Shown one piece after another: positions 1 through 8,264 of a stretch of DNA of 34,580 bases. Numbering within the stretch: the first letter of the stretch is position 1; each line of letters starts with the position of its first letter. The notes beneath the pieces were generated by a model, which did not search any database, was not told where the DNA came from, and saw nothing but the letters and a program-made list of their open reading frames with translations. This stretch comes from an uncultured Clostridia bacterium (lineage in GTDB: Bacteria > Bacillota > Clostridia > UMGS1810): NCBI GenBank assembly GCA_934500875.1, contig CAKSTL010000017.1, positions 1 through 34,580 of the forward strand, in the 5' to 3' direction. A program made the position numbers and the translations under genes.

Positions 1-107
1 GAATTATACTGTCCATTGTTATTGCAGGTGTATATGCCACCATTGCAAATAGAGCGATTATAATCTCTGTATATAATACTTTCAGAAGAAAGCTGTCAAA
101 AAAATAA
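1..107 (+). CDS. C-terminal tail of a membrane protein (partial)
   Basis: An open frame enters from the left edge (frame starting at base 3) and stops at TAA 105-107. The 34 visible residues are mostly hydrophobic (an Ile/Val/Ala-rich stretch) and end in a basic tail with FRRKLSKK, which looks like the last transmembrane helix and cytoplasmic tail of a polytopic membrane protein. The next start codon follows 13 bases later behind a GGAGG, so it is probably co-transcribed with the FrhB-like genes. In polysaccharide clusters such a neighbour is often a flippase, polymerase or acyltransferase, but too little is visible to choose. Confidence 0.6.
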   Translation, partial: IILSIVIAGVYATIANRAIIISVYNTFRRKLSKK

Positions 108-120
108 TTGGGAGGATGCG

Positions 121-1034
121 ATGAAAAAGATATACGCAGCTTATCACAAAATACCTGAAGAAGTGTAAAACAGGTCCTCGGGCGCTGTCTTTGTGGCATT
201 GTCGGATGCTGTTTTGGAAAATAATGGAAAAATTCTGGGGGGGGGTACAACTATGCAACTAATAGGGTAGAACACATAGTATGTCAAACCCCTCAAGAAA
301 GAGATATTTGCAGAGGTTCAAAATATATTCAATCACATATCGATAAAAGTATTTATAAGACTATCGAAAGCGAGCTGGGTAAAGGTACACAATTGTTGTA
401 TATCGGAACACCTTGCCAGGTGGCTGCCGTTAAAAAATACGTTACCGTAAGAAAATTAAATGATGAATCCCTGATATTATGCGATATTATTTGTCATGGG
501 GTTGGAAGTCCGGGAGTTTGGAAAGGTTTTCTCGGTTGGAAAAATAAGAAATTGGACTATCTGACCTTCAAGGATAAACGAAAAGGGTGGCTGAGGCCAA
601 GGTGTATAGCGAGGTCCGGCAACAAGGAAATATCGCTCAGAGGCTATAGTTGGCTGTACTTTTCTGATTCAATTATGAGGCCGTCTTGCTATGAGTGCCG
701 TTACGCAAACACAGAAAGAATTGGGGATTTTACAATCGGCGACTTTTGGAAGGTGAGAGTGAAGGTTCCGGAAATGTTTAATCCACGGGGTACATCATTT
801 CTTATGGTAAATACAGATAAGGCGATGAATTTTTTTGATGCGGTTAAAAACGACCTTGTTTATAAAGAAGTTACCCTTGATGATGTGATACAAAATAATA
901 TGCTGCAATCGACAAGGTGCCCGGATTTTCGCAGAAAAGTTATGGATGACTTTTCTAAAAAAAGTCTATCCGCATTTTTTCGGAAGTGGAAGTTCAAATT
1001 TCTCTTGAGAAAATTGATGAAAATTGTTCATTGA
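121..1034 (+). pseudogene. FrhB-like (coenzyme F420 hydrogenase beta-subunit family) protein, broken
   Basis: Translation starts well (GGAGG at 111-115, ATG at 121) and gives a typical N-terminus (YAAYHK...), but reaches TAA at codon 16 (166-168), where relatives have a basic residue just before the conserved SSGG-like motif. The frame continues (SSGAVF, LSDAVLEN) to a run of nine G at 237-245, after which homology continues in another frame: RGSKYIQSHI, then GTPCQVAAVKKY and ICHGVGSPGVW, and a late Cys pair (PSCYECRYA). Family members are iron-sulfur/flavin-type proteins found as accessory genes in surface-polysaccharide clusters; their exact reaction there is unknown. The segment from 393 onward is still open for 213 codons. 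Nonsense plus frameshift makes a pseudogene most likely. Slippage in the G run alone would not restore it. Confidence 0.8.
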
Positions 1035-1082
1035 TTAGTTGACATATGTGTTTTAACTTATGCTGTTGTATAGTGAGTTAAA

Positions 1083-2090
1083 ATGCAGAAGTATTATAGA
1101 TTTTTACACGGTGATGAATCTGTAAGAAAAAACAGTTCATCAGGCGGAGCTTTTACGGCAATTAGTGACTATGTGCTTGATATGGGTGGAGTTGTGTATG
1201 GTTGCATTACTGACGAGAGTTTGAATGTTAAACATATTCGTGTGACAAGCAGAGAAGAACGGGATAAGATGCGAGGCTCCAAATATGTTCAAAGTGATAT
1301 AAGAAAAGTTTTTTTGCAGATAAAGAAAGATTTGGTATGCGGAAAATTCGTGTTATTGACAGGGACACCATGCCAAAATTTTGCAGTTTTAAAATATTTA
1401 TCATCATCTAAAATTTGTACTGACAGATTAGTGACGTTAGAGTTAATATGCCACGGCGTGGGCAGTAAGCTTTTTCTTGCAGATTATATTCATAATCTTG
1501 AAGTGAAATACGGAGGAAAAGCGAAAAGTGTTAATTTTAGGGCAAAACACCGCAAAGGTCAAAAACAGGATATGGAAGTATTATTTGATAATAAAAAAAG
1601 ATATAATTCCCCAACAACAAGATATGATTGGTTTTATTCGGTTTATTTAAAAAACTTGATTCTTCGGCCGAGTTGCTATGAATGTCCGTTTGCCACAAAA
1701 GAAAGATTCTCAGACTTGACTATTGCTGATCATTGGGGTCACAAGGATGAAGATGCATATTCATTGATTGTAAGCAATACTCCGACGGGTGATGACATTA
1801 TTAAGACGATTATATTAAATCAGAAAAATGAGGCTAAGGAAATATCAGAGTGTGAAGTGAGGCAGCCACACATGATTCACCCTTGTGATAGACCGGATAA
1901 AAGAGATGAATTCTGGAATATTTATCATAATTACGGATATTCAGATGTGCAGAAGTGGATTGGAAATAATACTTTTTGCGGAAAAATGAAGAGTGGGTTA
2001 GCCCGGGTTGCATATGATATACACATAGCTCAACTAATTAAACACTTATGCAAAATAATGAGGAAAAAGATATATAAAAAAGGTGATTAA
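1083..2090 (+). CDS. FrhB-like (coenzyme F420 hydrogenase/dehydrogenase beta-subunit C-terminal domain) protein
   Basis: 335 aa, intact paralogue of the broken gene before it. Family landmarks in order: KNSSSGGAF near residue 17, RGSKYVQSDI near 63, GTPCQNFAV near 94, ELICHGVGS near 120, RPSCYECPFA near 197, ERFSDLTIADHW near 208, and a basic C-terminus. The Cys residues fit an Fe-S centre and the SSSGG/GTPCQ motifs the flavin-binding region of the FrhB superfamily. Such proteins occur in capsule or exopolysaccharide clusters beside polysaccharide pyruvyl transferases and are usually annotated only by domain. The ribosome binding site is weak (GTGAG). Its stop overlaps the start of the ferredoxin gene by one base (TAATG), so the two are translationally coupled. 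Confidence 0.85.
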   Translation: MQKYYRFLHGDESVRKNSSSGGAFTAISDYVLDMGGVVYGCITDESLNVKHIRVTSREERDKMRGSKYVQSDIRKVFLQIKKDLVCGKFVLLTGTPCQNFAVLKYLSSSKICTDRLVTLELICHGVGSKLFLADYIHNLEVKYGGKAKSVNFRAKHRKGQKQDMEVLFDNKKRYNSPTTRYDWFYSVYLKNLILRPSCYECPFATKERFSDLTIADHWGHKDEDAYSLIVSNTPTGDDIIKTIILNQKNEAKEISECEVRQPHMIHPCDRPDKRDEFWNIYHNYGYSDVQKWIGNNTFCGKMKSGLARVAYDIHIAQLIKHLCKIMRKKIYKKGD

Positions 2091-2308
2091 TGGTGGAAAA
2101 ACAGATACCGGTACTATATAACAGAAAAGAAGAATGTTGCGGCTGTACGGCGTGCTATGCTATTTGTCCGAAAGAGGCAATTTTTATGACTGAGGACGAG
2201 GAGGGCTTTGAGTATCCGCAGATTGATGAAAGCAAGTGCATCTGTTGTCGGCAGTGTATTAAAGTGTGTCCGATTAAAGCATATATGGGACAGCACACTG
2301 ATGGTTGA
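2090..2308 (+). pseudogene. two-[4Fe-4S] ferredoxin domain, probably the truncated front of a larger FrhB-type protein
   Basis: 72 codons with two perfect CxxCxxCxxxCP clusters (first Cys set at residues 16, 19, 22, 26; second near 50-60), separated by the usual DEEGFEYPQIDE linker. In related clusters this domain commonly forms the N-terminus of a protein of about 400 aa with an FrhB domain behind it. Here recognisable sequence stops right after the second cluster (CPI at about 2275), followed by about ten unrelated residues and a stop. The end lies at the junction where the convergent deacetylase gene is also cut, so I read it as a truncated gene. A functional stand-alone ferredoxin remains possible because both clusters are intact. 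Ribosome binding site AGGTGA, start ATG at 2090. Confidence 0.65.
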
Positions 2309-2888
2309 GGCGCAGGAATGAGTCAGACATAATTCTTCCAATTATTACCAATGTATCCACATCCCACTGGATAGTATACATACCGATATCACGCATAGCG
2401 GAAACGACAGAATCGTTATAGTCGCCGTAGGGAGGGCGGAACAAAATCGGTTTTTTATTTGTAACCTTTTCAATCTTATCGTTACATTCCGACACTTCCT
2501 TTTGCATATCATCTTTTGAAAGTTTTGTCATATGAGGATGTGTGTTCGAGTGATTCATAATTTCGTGCCCCGCATCGGCAAGCTCTTTTACCGATTCGGG
2601 GTATTTGTCAACCCAGCCGCCTACAACAAAAAAGGTCGTTTTAACATTATACTTTTTTAAAATTTCAATCAGCGTGTGAGTATCCTCATTTCCCCACGCA
2701 GCGTCAAAGCTTATGGCACATATTTTCTCTTCCTTTTGAACACAGTATATGGGCAAATCCTTTTTTGGCGCCATTGTTTCAAAAACCGCTGCCGTGGTGT
2801 CCCAGTTGAGCGTTATCACCGAACATATTGCGGCGAGGATTAAAAAATATATTATCACCGTGTCTTTGTGAACTACAAAAAGTTTCAT
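2274..2888 (-). pseudogene. pdaB: PdaB-like polysaccharide deacetylase, C-terminus lost
   Basis: NodB-fold polysaccharide deacetylase of the sporulation PdaB type. The start at 2888 (MKLFVVHKD) is chosen for its AGGAG and the family-typical N-terminus with a membrane anchor (residues about 9-28). Motifs: SFDAAWG (metal Asp and base), HSNTHPHM (HxxxH zinc ligands), FRPPYGDYN and IQWDVDT. Family sequence ends abruptly after VDTL at about base 2349, where relatives continue for 40-50 residues including the FHN/His motif of the active site. What follows (about 25 residues) is unrelated. The gene is thus cut at the same junction as the ferredoxin gene opposite. PdaB in Bacillus acts on spore peptidoglycan; here the protein is probably inactive. 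Confidence 0.75.
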
Positions 2889-3026
2889 AAAACTGCTCCT
2901 TTCTGATATTTTATTAATAAATTCTATTTTAAAATTTTTGTTTATATTACAAAAATCACACATTTTGCGCTTTGACATATTATGTAAATGAACAAAGTAA
3001 ATTTTAATTTTCAGGAGGTTAATTTT

Positions 3027-3509
3027 ATGAGTGAAAACTTTGGTTCAAAAGATTGTTGCTGCAATGCACCCGACTCGGCGTGCGTGCAGACAAGAAAGGT
3101 ATACGGTTCCTGCAAGGATAAAGAGTGCCTTGAAAATCTTAGGGTATTTCTTACCGCAAGCGGTCAAAACCTTGTTAACAACGCTGTAAACGTAAAATGC
3201 AGAAAGGTTGAAATTGTCTGGATATATACCGATGTTGAGCCTGTTGCATTTAACAGGGGATACTATACCGTTGATTTAAAATTCTTCTTCAGAGTGTCGC
3301 TCGACGTTTATTGCGGCGTATGCAAACCCACTCCGGTTGAGGGATTGGCAACATATGACAAAAAAGTAGTTTTATTCGGCTCGGAGGGCAATGCGAAAAT
3401 ATTCTCGTCACAGCTTCGGGAGAATGATATTGACATAAACTTTATGCAGAGGAGCAACCTTCCTGTGGCACAGGTTGATGTTTGTGCCAGCGCTTTTTTG
3501 TGTGGGTAA
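3027..3509 (+). CDS. Interrupted conserved Cys-rich protein, N-terminal half
   Basis: Start ATG 3027 with AGGAGG at 3013-3018. The first 150 residues form a coherent domain: a Cys-rich head (DCCCNAPDSAC), then CKDKECLENLRVFL, a VKCRKVEIVWIYTDVEP beta segment, YYTVDLKFFFRV and a VLFGSEGNAKIF motif. I do not know a function; a distant resemblance to sporulation beta-domain (DUF3794-like) proteins is only an impression. After Val150 the frame runs into ten residues encoded by the inserted element and stops. The continuation (EVVDPIALDLKVVEP...) is found in frame at 9691-10069. Deleting 3479-9690 gives a 276-aa protein with GAA as codon 151. This half is the 5' part of a gene split by the element. 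Neither half shows any decay. Confidence 0.8.
   Translation: MSENFGSKDCCCNAPDSACVQTRKVYGSCKDKECLENLRVFLTASGQNLVNNAVNVKCRKVEIVWIYTDVEPVAFNRGYYTVDLKFFFRVSLDVYCGVCKPTPVEGLATYDKKVVLFGSEGNAKIFSSQLRENDIDINFMQRSNLPVAQVDVCASAFLCG
3455..3500 (+). other. attL: left recombination junction of the intervening element
   Basis: The gene's codons (CCT GTG GCA CAG GTT GA) meet element DNA at the GA dinucleotide 3477-3478. Outward from GA on the element side the half-site reads TGTTTGTGCCAGCGCTTTT (3479-3497). This is the near mirror image of the half-site at 9670-9688, with 14 of 19 positions complementary. Large serine recombinases cross over at a 2-bp core flanked by such arms. The boundary is inferred from this symmetry and from the restored reading frame; no experiment supports it. 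Confidence 0.7.
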
Positions 3510-3524
3510 TATCCTAAATTTTTC

Positions 3525-3553
3525 TTGACTTTACCGCAAAATAGTTATATAAT
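3525..3553 (+). promoter_or_regulatory. sigma-A promoter of the element cargo operon
   Basis: TTGACT at 3525-3530, a 17-base spacer, and a perfect TATAAT at 3548-3553. It begins 46 bp inside the left element boundary and points into the cargo genes, giving a leader of about 35 bases before the start at 3595. Confidence 0.8.
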
Positions 3554-3594
3554 GATTATAGTTATATACTTTAATGTGTAATGAGAGGTGCGTA

Positions 3595-4296
3595 ATGAAA
3601 AAACCTTTGAAAATCACACTTATAGTTTTGGCTTTGTTGCTTGTTTTGGTTTCGGCAGCGGCGGTCTGGCAAAGGGAAAATATAAAGGCGCTGTATATTG
3701 CATATAAGTATTCGTCGCCTGATGAAATTTCAACCTTAATCGAAGAAAATGATAAGATTGTTACGGATGCGCTGAAGGAATATAATGCCGGCGAAATGCG
3801 AGAGCTTGACGAGGCGCAGAAAAAAAGCCTCGAGGAAGGAATTTTGTCCGAAAAAGAGGCAATTGACATTATTCTCGGCAGAAAAAGCGGCGGGAATATG
3901 CCGTCAAACAGCGGTATTCCGAGCTTTGAAAATAAAAAAAACAAGACTGAAGTTGATGAAAAAATAGCGGAACAAATTGCAAAAATGTATGTTCTTAAGG
4001 CACAGTATACTTCAGCTTTGGAAGGGCTCAGAACATCTATAATATCCGAATATAATGCCTTGCCGAAGAATGAGCGCACAAAAGCGTCGAAAGAGGCGCT
4101 CGGAAAAAAGGCAATCGGAATGGCGGCAAACCTTGAATCGTCGTGCGACGCAAGCGTTAATGCCGTTATTTCGGAGTTAAAATCCATTTTGTCCTCAGCA
4201 GGACGGGATATGTCGCTTGTTTCGTCAGTGCAGACTGCGTATAACAACGAAAAACAGTTGAAAAAGGCTTATTATATAAATATGTATGTAAAATAA
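3595..4296 (+). CDS. Membrane-anchored helical protein of unknown function (element cargo)
   Basis: 233 aa from ATG 3595, chosen for GAGAGGTG just upstream; an ATG 21 bases earlier has no ribosome binding site. The N-terminus is a lysine-led hydrophobic segment (residues about 5-26) that could be an uncleaved signal anchor. The rest is charged and Glu/Lys/Ala-rich, predicted by eye to be largely alpha-helical or coiled coil (for example LDEAQKKSLEEGILSEKEA and TEVDEKIAEQIAKMYVLKAQ), and ends KAYYINMYVK. No cysteines in the soluble part until CDAS. I recognise no family. It is first in the cargo operon, 14 bases before the large SLH gene, so it may help export or anchor that protein; this is inference from position. 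Confidence 0.75.
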   Translation: MKKPLKITLIVLALLLVLVSAAAVWQRENIKALYIAYKYSSPDEISTLIEENDKIVTDALKEYNAGEMRELDEAQKKSLEEGILSEKEAIDIILGRKSGGNMPSNSGIPSFENKKNKTEVDEKIAEQIAKMYVLKAQYTSALEGLRTSIISEYNALPKNERTKASKEALGKKAIGMAANLESSCDASVNAVISELKSILSSAGRDMSLVSSVQTAYNNEKQLKKAYYINMYVK

Positions 4297-4310
4297 ACGG
4301 AGGGGTTTTT

Positions 4311-7196
4311 ATGAGAAAAAAATTTAGAAAAGCCGTGTCGGCAATTCTTGTGGCTGCCATTGTACTTACTATGTTTTCGGTAAATGTAATGGCAGTAAGT
4401 GCAAAAAATTTTGTTGATTTCCCGAGCGACTGGTCAGCAGAGGCTATGACTGCCGCTGTTGAAAACGGTCTTATTATGGGAAGAACAAGTACGGAAATTG
4501 TGCCTTACGGAATTTTGACAAGGGCTGAAATGGCGGCAATTATAAACCGTGCATTCGGTGCAAACAAGACCGCACCCATTTCTCAGTATGAGGATGTTTC
4601 GGTGGGCGACTGGTTTTACGGCGAAATGAGCAAGGCTGTAAAAATGCAGACCTTTACCGGTGTATCCGATACGCAAATGATGCCTGACGCTTACATCACA
4701 AGACAGGAAGCGTTTACGGTTGTTGCACGTGCAATGGTTATTTCAAGCGCAGACCATTCTTCGCTTGACAAGTTTGTTGATAAATCCGACATTGCCGACT
4801 GGGCGCTTGATTCTGTTTCCGCAATGGTTAAAAACGGATATGTCAACGGCAACGAAATGAATGAGATTAAACCTCTCGATTACATAACAAGAGCTGAATT
4901 TGCTCAGATGATGTATAATATGTTTAAAACATATTTTTCAACTGGCGGATTCAGGTCGGGCATCACCTGCGACGGCAATGTTATGATTAACACCGAAGCA
5001 GTAAGCCTTACAAACGTTACAATAAACGGCGATTTGATTATAGGCGAGGGTGCAAACGAAACGCAGATTATGCTTACAAACGTTAACATTACAGGACGTT
5101 TGCTCGTAAGGGGCGCAAGCTATGTCCGCATTACCGCAACCAATATTGGCGGCGGCATTATTGTAAATAACTTTAACAATGTTGTTTATTTTGACAATTA
5201 CCGCAGCGAAGCTGCATTTGCAAACGTAGTTGAAAACACGGCTGCAAAATATAAAGAAGGTTCGTTCTCTGTTTCTACAAACCCCGGTTCTTCTTCGTCC
5301 TCGTCATCTTCGAGCGCCGAGGCAGATTATACTGTTGAAATTTATGAACAGAATACGGAAAAAACAGGATATGACCTTGTTTCAACCGAAAAATTTACTG
5401 AAATAGTAGGATACGAAGTTAACGCAACCATCCCCACTAAGGAAGGGTTTATTCTTAACACTTCGCTGAGTAAGGTTTCGGGTATTGTTGATGCGGACGG
5501 CAAGCTTGTTTTGAAAATTTACTACGACCGCATTACAAAGGTCATTAAGTTTGAATATTCTGATGACGTTGTGTTTGACGGTGATAAAAATGAGGGTTAC
5601 GAGGCTGCTTACGGTGATGATATAGACCTTCCGACAAACGTAAGAAAAGAAGAGGGCGGCAAGATTTATGCTGTCGATTATTGGGTTGATGCTTTAACCG
5701 GTACGGTGATTTACCCCAATGAGGATAAAAAAATAACGGACGATATGATTCTTACACCGCAATTTACCGAAGGCTGTCTGCTTACATTCACCGACGGCCG
5801 TGGAAATACGGTTGCAAGTCTGGCAGTTAAAAAGGATAAAAAGATTTCAGAATCGCTCAAAAAAATGCCGTCGGTTTATGAATACGGATATTGGGAAAGC
5901 CCGTATAATGTATGGGACGGCAATTCATACCGTCACACAATAGAGCAGGATTTCTGGTATGACAAGTCTGCTTCGGACGCTGTATATAACCTTGACAGCG
6001 TTGTATCGGCTGATGCAACTTTAAACCCTGCGTGGAAGCAAATGGCGGTCACCATTTCCGATTCTTCGATTTCAAAGAGCGGAACGGCATCTGTTTACTA
6101 TAACTCAAATGTAAGATATGCCGATACGGTTAAGGACTTTATATTTAAAAACAAAAACTTTATCGAAAACACTGAGTTTATTGATATTAAGAACGAATAC
6201 CTTAATAAACTTAAAGCAAATAACATTCTTGATGATGATAAAAACATCTTGAAATACAAATCGGTTTTGAGCTACAAGACAATTTTTGGCGAAGAGTTTT
6301 TGCGTGAGCTTATGGGAAAACACGTTCCCGCCGGCGCAGACTCGAACACCTTTGTAAACGATATTATAAACGAGATGTCAACAAAATCGCAGATTACTGT
6401 CAATGCAGACAGAATGGAAGTTATAAAGGCTTTAAGAGGCGAGGTTGCAGGTCTTGAATATTATAAAGATATCGCATCAAAGGTTCCTGCAAATTACAAG
6501 CAGTATCTTTCAGAGACCGACCAGCTTGCAATATTTGCTTCGGCAAAGAGCGATTCGCTCAGTCAGCTTGACACGGCGATAAATAACGGCAGCGGCGTTG
6601 TGGTTTGCAACGTTGAACTTGCAATTAATCCTGTTTCGTCAGTGCTTATCCCGATTTATGACGAGCTTGTTGATAAGTACGAAAATACAGCTTATAAGGT
6701 TTGGAACACAAGCGAGAATTATAAAAAGCTTATTGAGCTTATTTCTCCCGAAAACCTTTTAAACGGCACAAAAACAGCCGAAACTGTACTCGATAAATCA
6801 GGATACAGCCTTAAGACAATGGATGAATATTACGAAATTTTGAAAGAAGCTTCGGTTCTTTTGGACAAAGCAAACGAGGATTTTGTAAATGCTATAGACA
6901 ATAATGTTATTACAAAAGCGCAGTATGAAGCGTTTGCAAATATCCTGCCAAATCACATTATTTCGTATATGGATTTGATAAATACAATGGGAACAAGATT
7001 TTTCGGTTCGTCATTCGGTGAAATTACAGCCGATAAGATTAATACCAGATTTGAGTATTTAACAAATCTTTATGAAATGCATAACTTTACAACAGACCAA
7101 GTGTTCAGCAGAAGAACATCCGAATCCTCTTCGGTTTATACCATAGTTTTCGGAGCGCTTGAATTTAAGTTTGTAAGAAGCACTGAAAAATTCTAA
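4311..7196 (+). CDS. Large S-layer-homology (SLH) domain surface protein
   Basis: 961 aa, ATG 4311 with GGAGGGG. Signal peptide residues 1 to about 31 (basic start, hydrophobic core, AVSA). Three SLH domains follow: about 33-78 (VDFPSDW..., ILTRAEMAAIINRAF), 92-142 (EDVSVGDWFYGEM, ITRQEAFTVVARAM) and 156-206 (DIADWALDSV, YITRAEFAQMMYNMF). SLH domains bind pyruvylated secondary cell-wall polymer. Residues about 215-300 have a repetitive SLTNVTINGDLIIGEG-like pattern that suggests a beta-helix. An Ser-run linker near 325-337 is followed by InlB/MucBP-like beta repeats (PTKEGFILNTSLSKV, YDRITKVIKF), and the last 400 residues look helical with no known domain. It shares the element operon with the gene before it and ends at a strong terminator. 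Confidence 0.9.
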   Translation: MRKKFRKAVSAILVAAIVLTMFSVNVMAVSAKNFVDFPSDWSAEAMTAAVENGLIMGRTSTEIVPYGILTRAEMAAIINRAFGANKTAPISQYEDVSVGDWFYGEMSKAVKMQTFTGVSDTQMMPDAYITRQEAFTVVARAMVISSADHSSLDKFVDKSDIADWALDSVSAMVKNGYVNGNEMNEIKPLDYITRAEFAQMMYNMFKTYFSTGGFRSGITCDGNVMINTEAVSLTNVTINGDLIIGEGANETQIMLTNVNITGRLLVRGASYVRITATNIGGGIIVNNFNNVVYFDNYRSEAAFANVVENTAAKYKEGSFSVSTNPGSSSSSSSSSAEADYTVEIYEQNTEKTGYDLVSTEKFTEIVGYEVNATIPTKEGFILNTSLSKVSGIVDADGKLVLKIYYDRITKVIKFEYSDDVVFDGDKNEGYEAAYGDDIDLPTNVRKEEGGKIYAVDYWVDALTGTVIYPNEDKKITDDMILTPQFTEGCLLTFTDGRGNTVASLAVKKDKKISESLKKMPSVYEYGYWESPYNVWDGNSYRHTIEQDFWYDKSASDAVYNLDSVVSADATLNPAWKQMAVTISDSSISKSGTASVYYNSNVRYADTVKDFIFKNKNFIENTEFIDIKNEYLNKLKANNILDDDKNILKYKSVLSYKTIFGEEFLRELMGKHVPAGADSNTFVNDIINEMSTKSQITVNADRMEVIKALRGEVAGLEYYKDIASKVPANYKQYLSETDQLAIFASAKSDSLSQLDTAINNGSGVVVCNVELAINPVSSVLIPIYDELVDKYENTAYKVWNTSENYKKLIELISPENLLNGTKTAETVLDKSGYSLKTMDEYYEILKEASVLLDKANEDFVNAIDNNVITKAQYEAFANILPNHIISYMDLINTMGTRFFGSSFGEITADKINTRFEYLTNLYEMHNFTTDQVFSRRTSESSSVYTIVFGALEFKFVRSTEKF

Positions 7197-7203
7197 AATC
7201 TTT

Positions 7204-7238
7204 GGCGGACAGAAATTTAAGTTTTCTGTCCGCCTTTT
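7204..7238 (+). terminator. Intrinsic terminator after the large SLH gene
   Basis: A perfect 12-bp stem, GGCGGACAGAAA (7204-7215) with TTTCTGTCCGCC (7223-7234), a 7-base loop and TTTT. It starts 8 bases after the stop codon. No separate promoter is visible before the next gene, so the small SLH gene probably depends on read-through. Confidence 0.85.
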
Positions 7239-7256
7239 GCAAAAGCGGAGGAGAGT

Positions 7257-8264
7257 ATGAGAAAACATATTTTGCTGTATTTTACTTTAATATCATTTGT
7301 CCTTTTATCTTTTTCGCCTGTATATGCCAAAGATTCATATTTTACTGACGTTGCGCCGGACACAAAGCTGTGCGACGCTGTAAATAAGCTGTATGAGGCT
7401 AAAATTATTTTGGGCTACGGCGACCTTACATTCAGACCGAATAATAACATTACACGTGCCGAGCTGTGCAAAATAGTGAATATGGTTTTCGGTTACAGCG
7501 ACAAGGCGGACAATACTTTTGTTGACGTTAAAGAGAGCGACTGGTATTATCCGTATGTCATTGCGGCGCAAAAGGCAGGGTATATAAAGGGATTTGAGGA
7601 CCTTACCTTCCGTGGCGAAGAGTTTGTTTCAAGAGAGCAGTTCTGCGCCATCTTAAACCGCACCGCTAAGCCGTTTGATTTGCCGTTTGACACGGTGATT
7701 ACCGACGAAATTTCAGATTGGGCGAGGGAAGATGTCTATAAAATTGCGGCAAGCTATCTTATGCCGCTTGAAGATAACAATACCTTCAGAGCAACTCAAA
7801 ACATCACCCGTGCAGAGGTTTCGCTCGCACTTGCAAAGTTTGTTTCGGTTGACATTCCGCCGGCGGATATAACGCCCGGCAAAAATACAACCGGCGGCTC
7901 GTCGGGCGGCAGTTCAACAGGCGGAAACCCGTCAGATTCCGACCACGTTTACACGAATGATGAAATTATAACTACGTTAAAATCACTCCTTGACCAGCTT
8001 GAAAATATTCGTTTTACGTCCGGTGAAACAAAAATTATAAACGAAATTAAAACCGCCGTAACCCTTGCCGTAAAAAGCGGCGAAAGCGGTGTGTCAATTA
8101 CGCCCGAATATGTTAAAAAAGAGTATAAATCATATATCGACAACGTGCGTTCCTACAAGACTGAAATCGGCGAGGAAGCATTTTCCAATCTTAAAGGAAA
8201 GCTTGTAAGAGAGCTTAGTCCGCAGACTGTAAACGTGCTGAATGAGTATTTCATATCAAATTAA
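7257..8264 (+). CDS. Small SLH-domain surface protein
   Basis: 335 aa, ATG 7257 behind GGAGGAG. Signal peptide 1-24 (basic, hydrophobic, ending SPVYA). Three SLH domains: about 28-75 (TDVAPDTKLCDAVNKLYEA, NITRAELCKIVNMVF), 83-134 (VDVKESDWYYPYV, FVSREQFCAILNRTA) and 145-200 (ISDWAREDVYKIA, NITRAEVSLALAKF). A Gly/Ser/Thr linker (about 208-225) leads to a charged helical tail of about 110 residues that I do not recognise. It is anchored like its larger neighbour but displays a much smaller module, perhaps a companion or competitor on the cell wall. Its stop at 8262-8264 directly abuts the convergent recombinase stop (8265-8267) with no intergenic base. Confidence 0.88.
   Translation: MRKHILLYFTLISFVLLSFSPVYAKDSYFTDVAPDTKLCDAVNKLYEAKIILGYGDLTFRPNNNITRAELCKIVNMVFGYSDKADNTFVDVKESDWYYPYVIAAQKAGYIKGFEDLTFRGEEFVSREQFCAILNRTAKPFDLPFDTVITDEISDWAREDVYKIAASYLMPLEDNNTFRATQNITRAEVSLALAKFVSVDIPPADITPGKNTTGGSSGGSSTGGNPSDSDHVYTNDEIITTLKSLLDQLENIRFTSGETKIINEIKTAVTLAVKSGESGVSITPEYVKKEYKSYIDNVRSYKTEIGEEAFSNLKGKLVRELSPQTVNVLNEYFISN

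Noticed and set aside
2274..2978. Upstream start of the deacetylase at 2978
   Set aside because: The 30 extra residues have no ribosome binding site in front; MKLFVVHKD at 2888 has AGGAG and matches the usual PdaB-type start.
3027..3509. Reading the 3027 frame as a complete 160-aa protein
   Set aside because: Its last ten residues lie in element DNA, and the natural continuation is found in frame 6.2 kb downstream.
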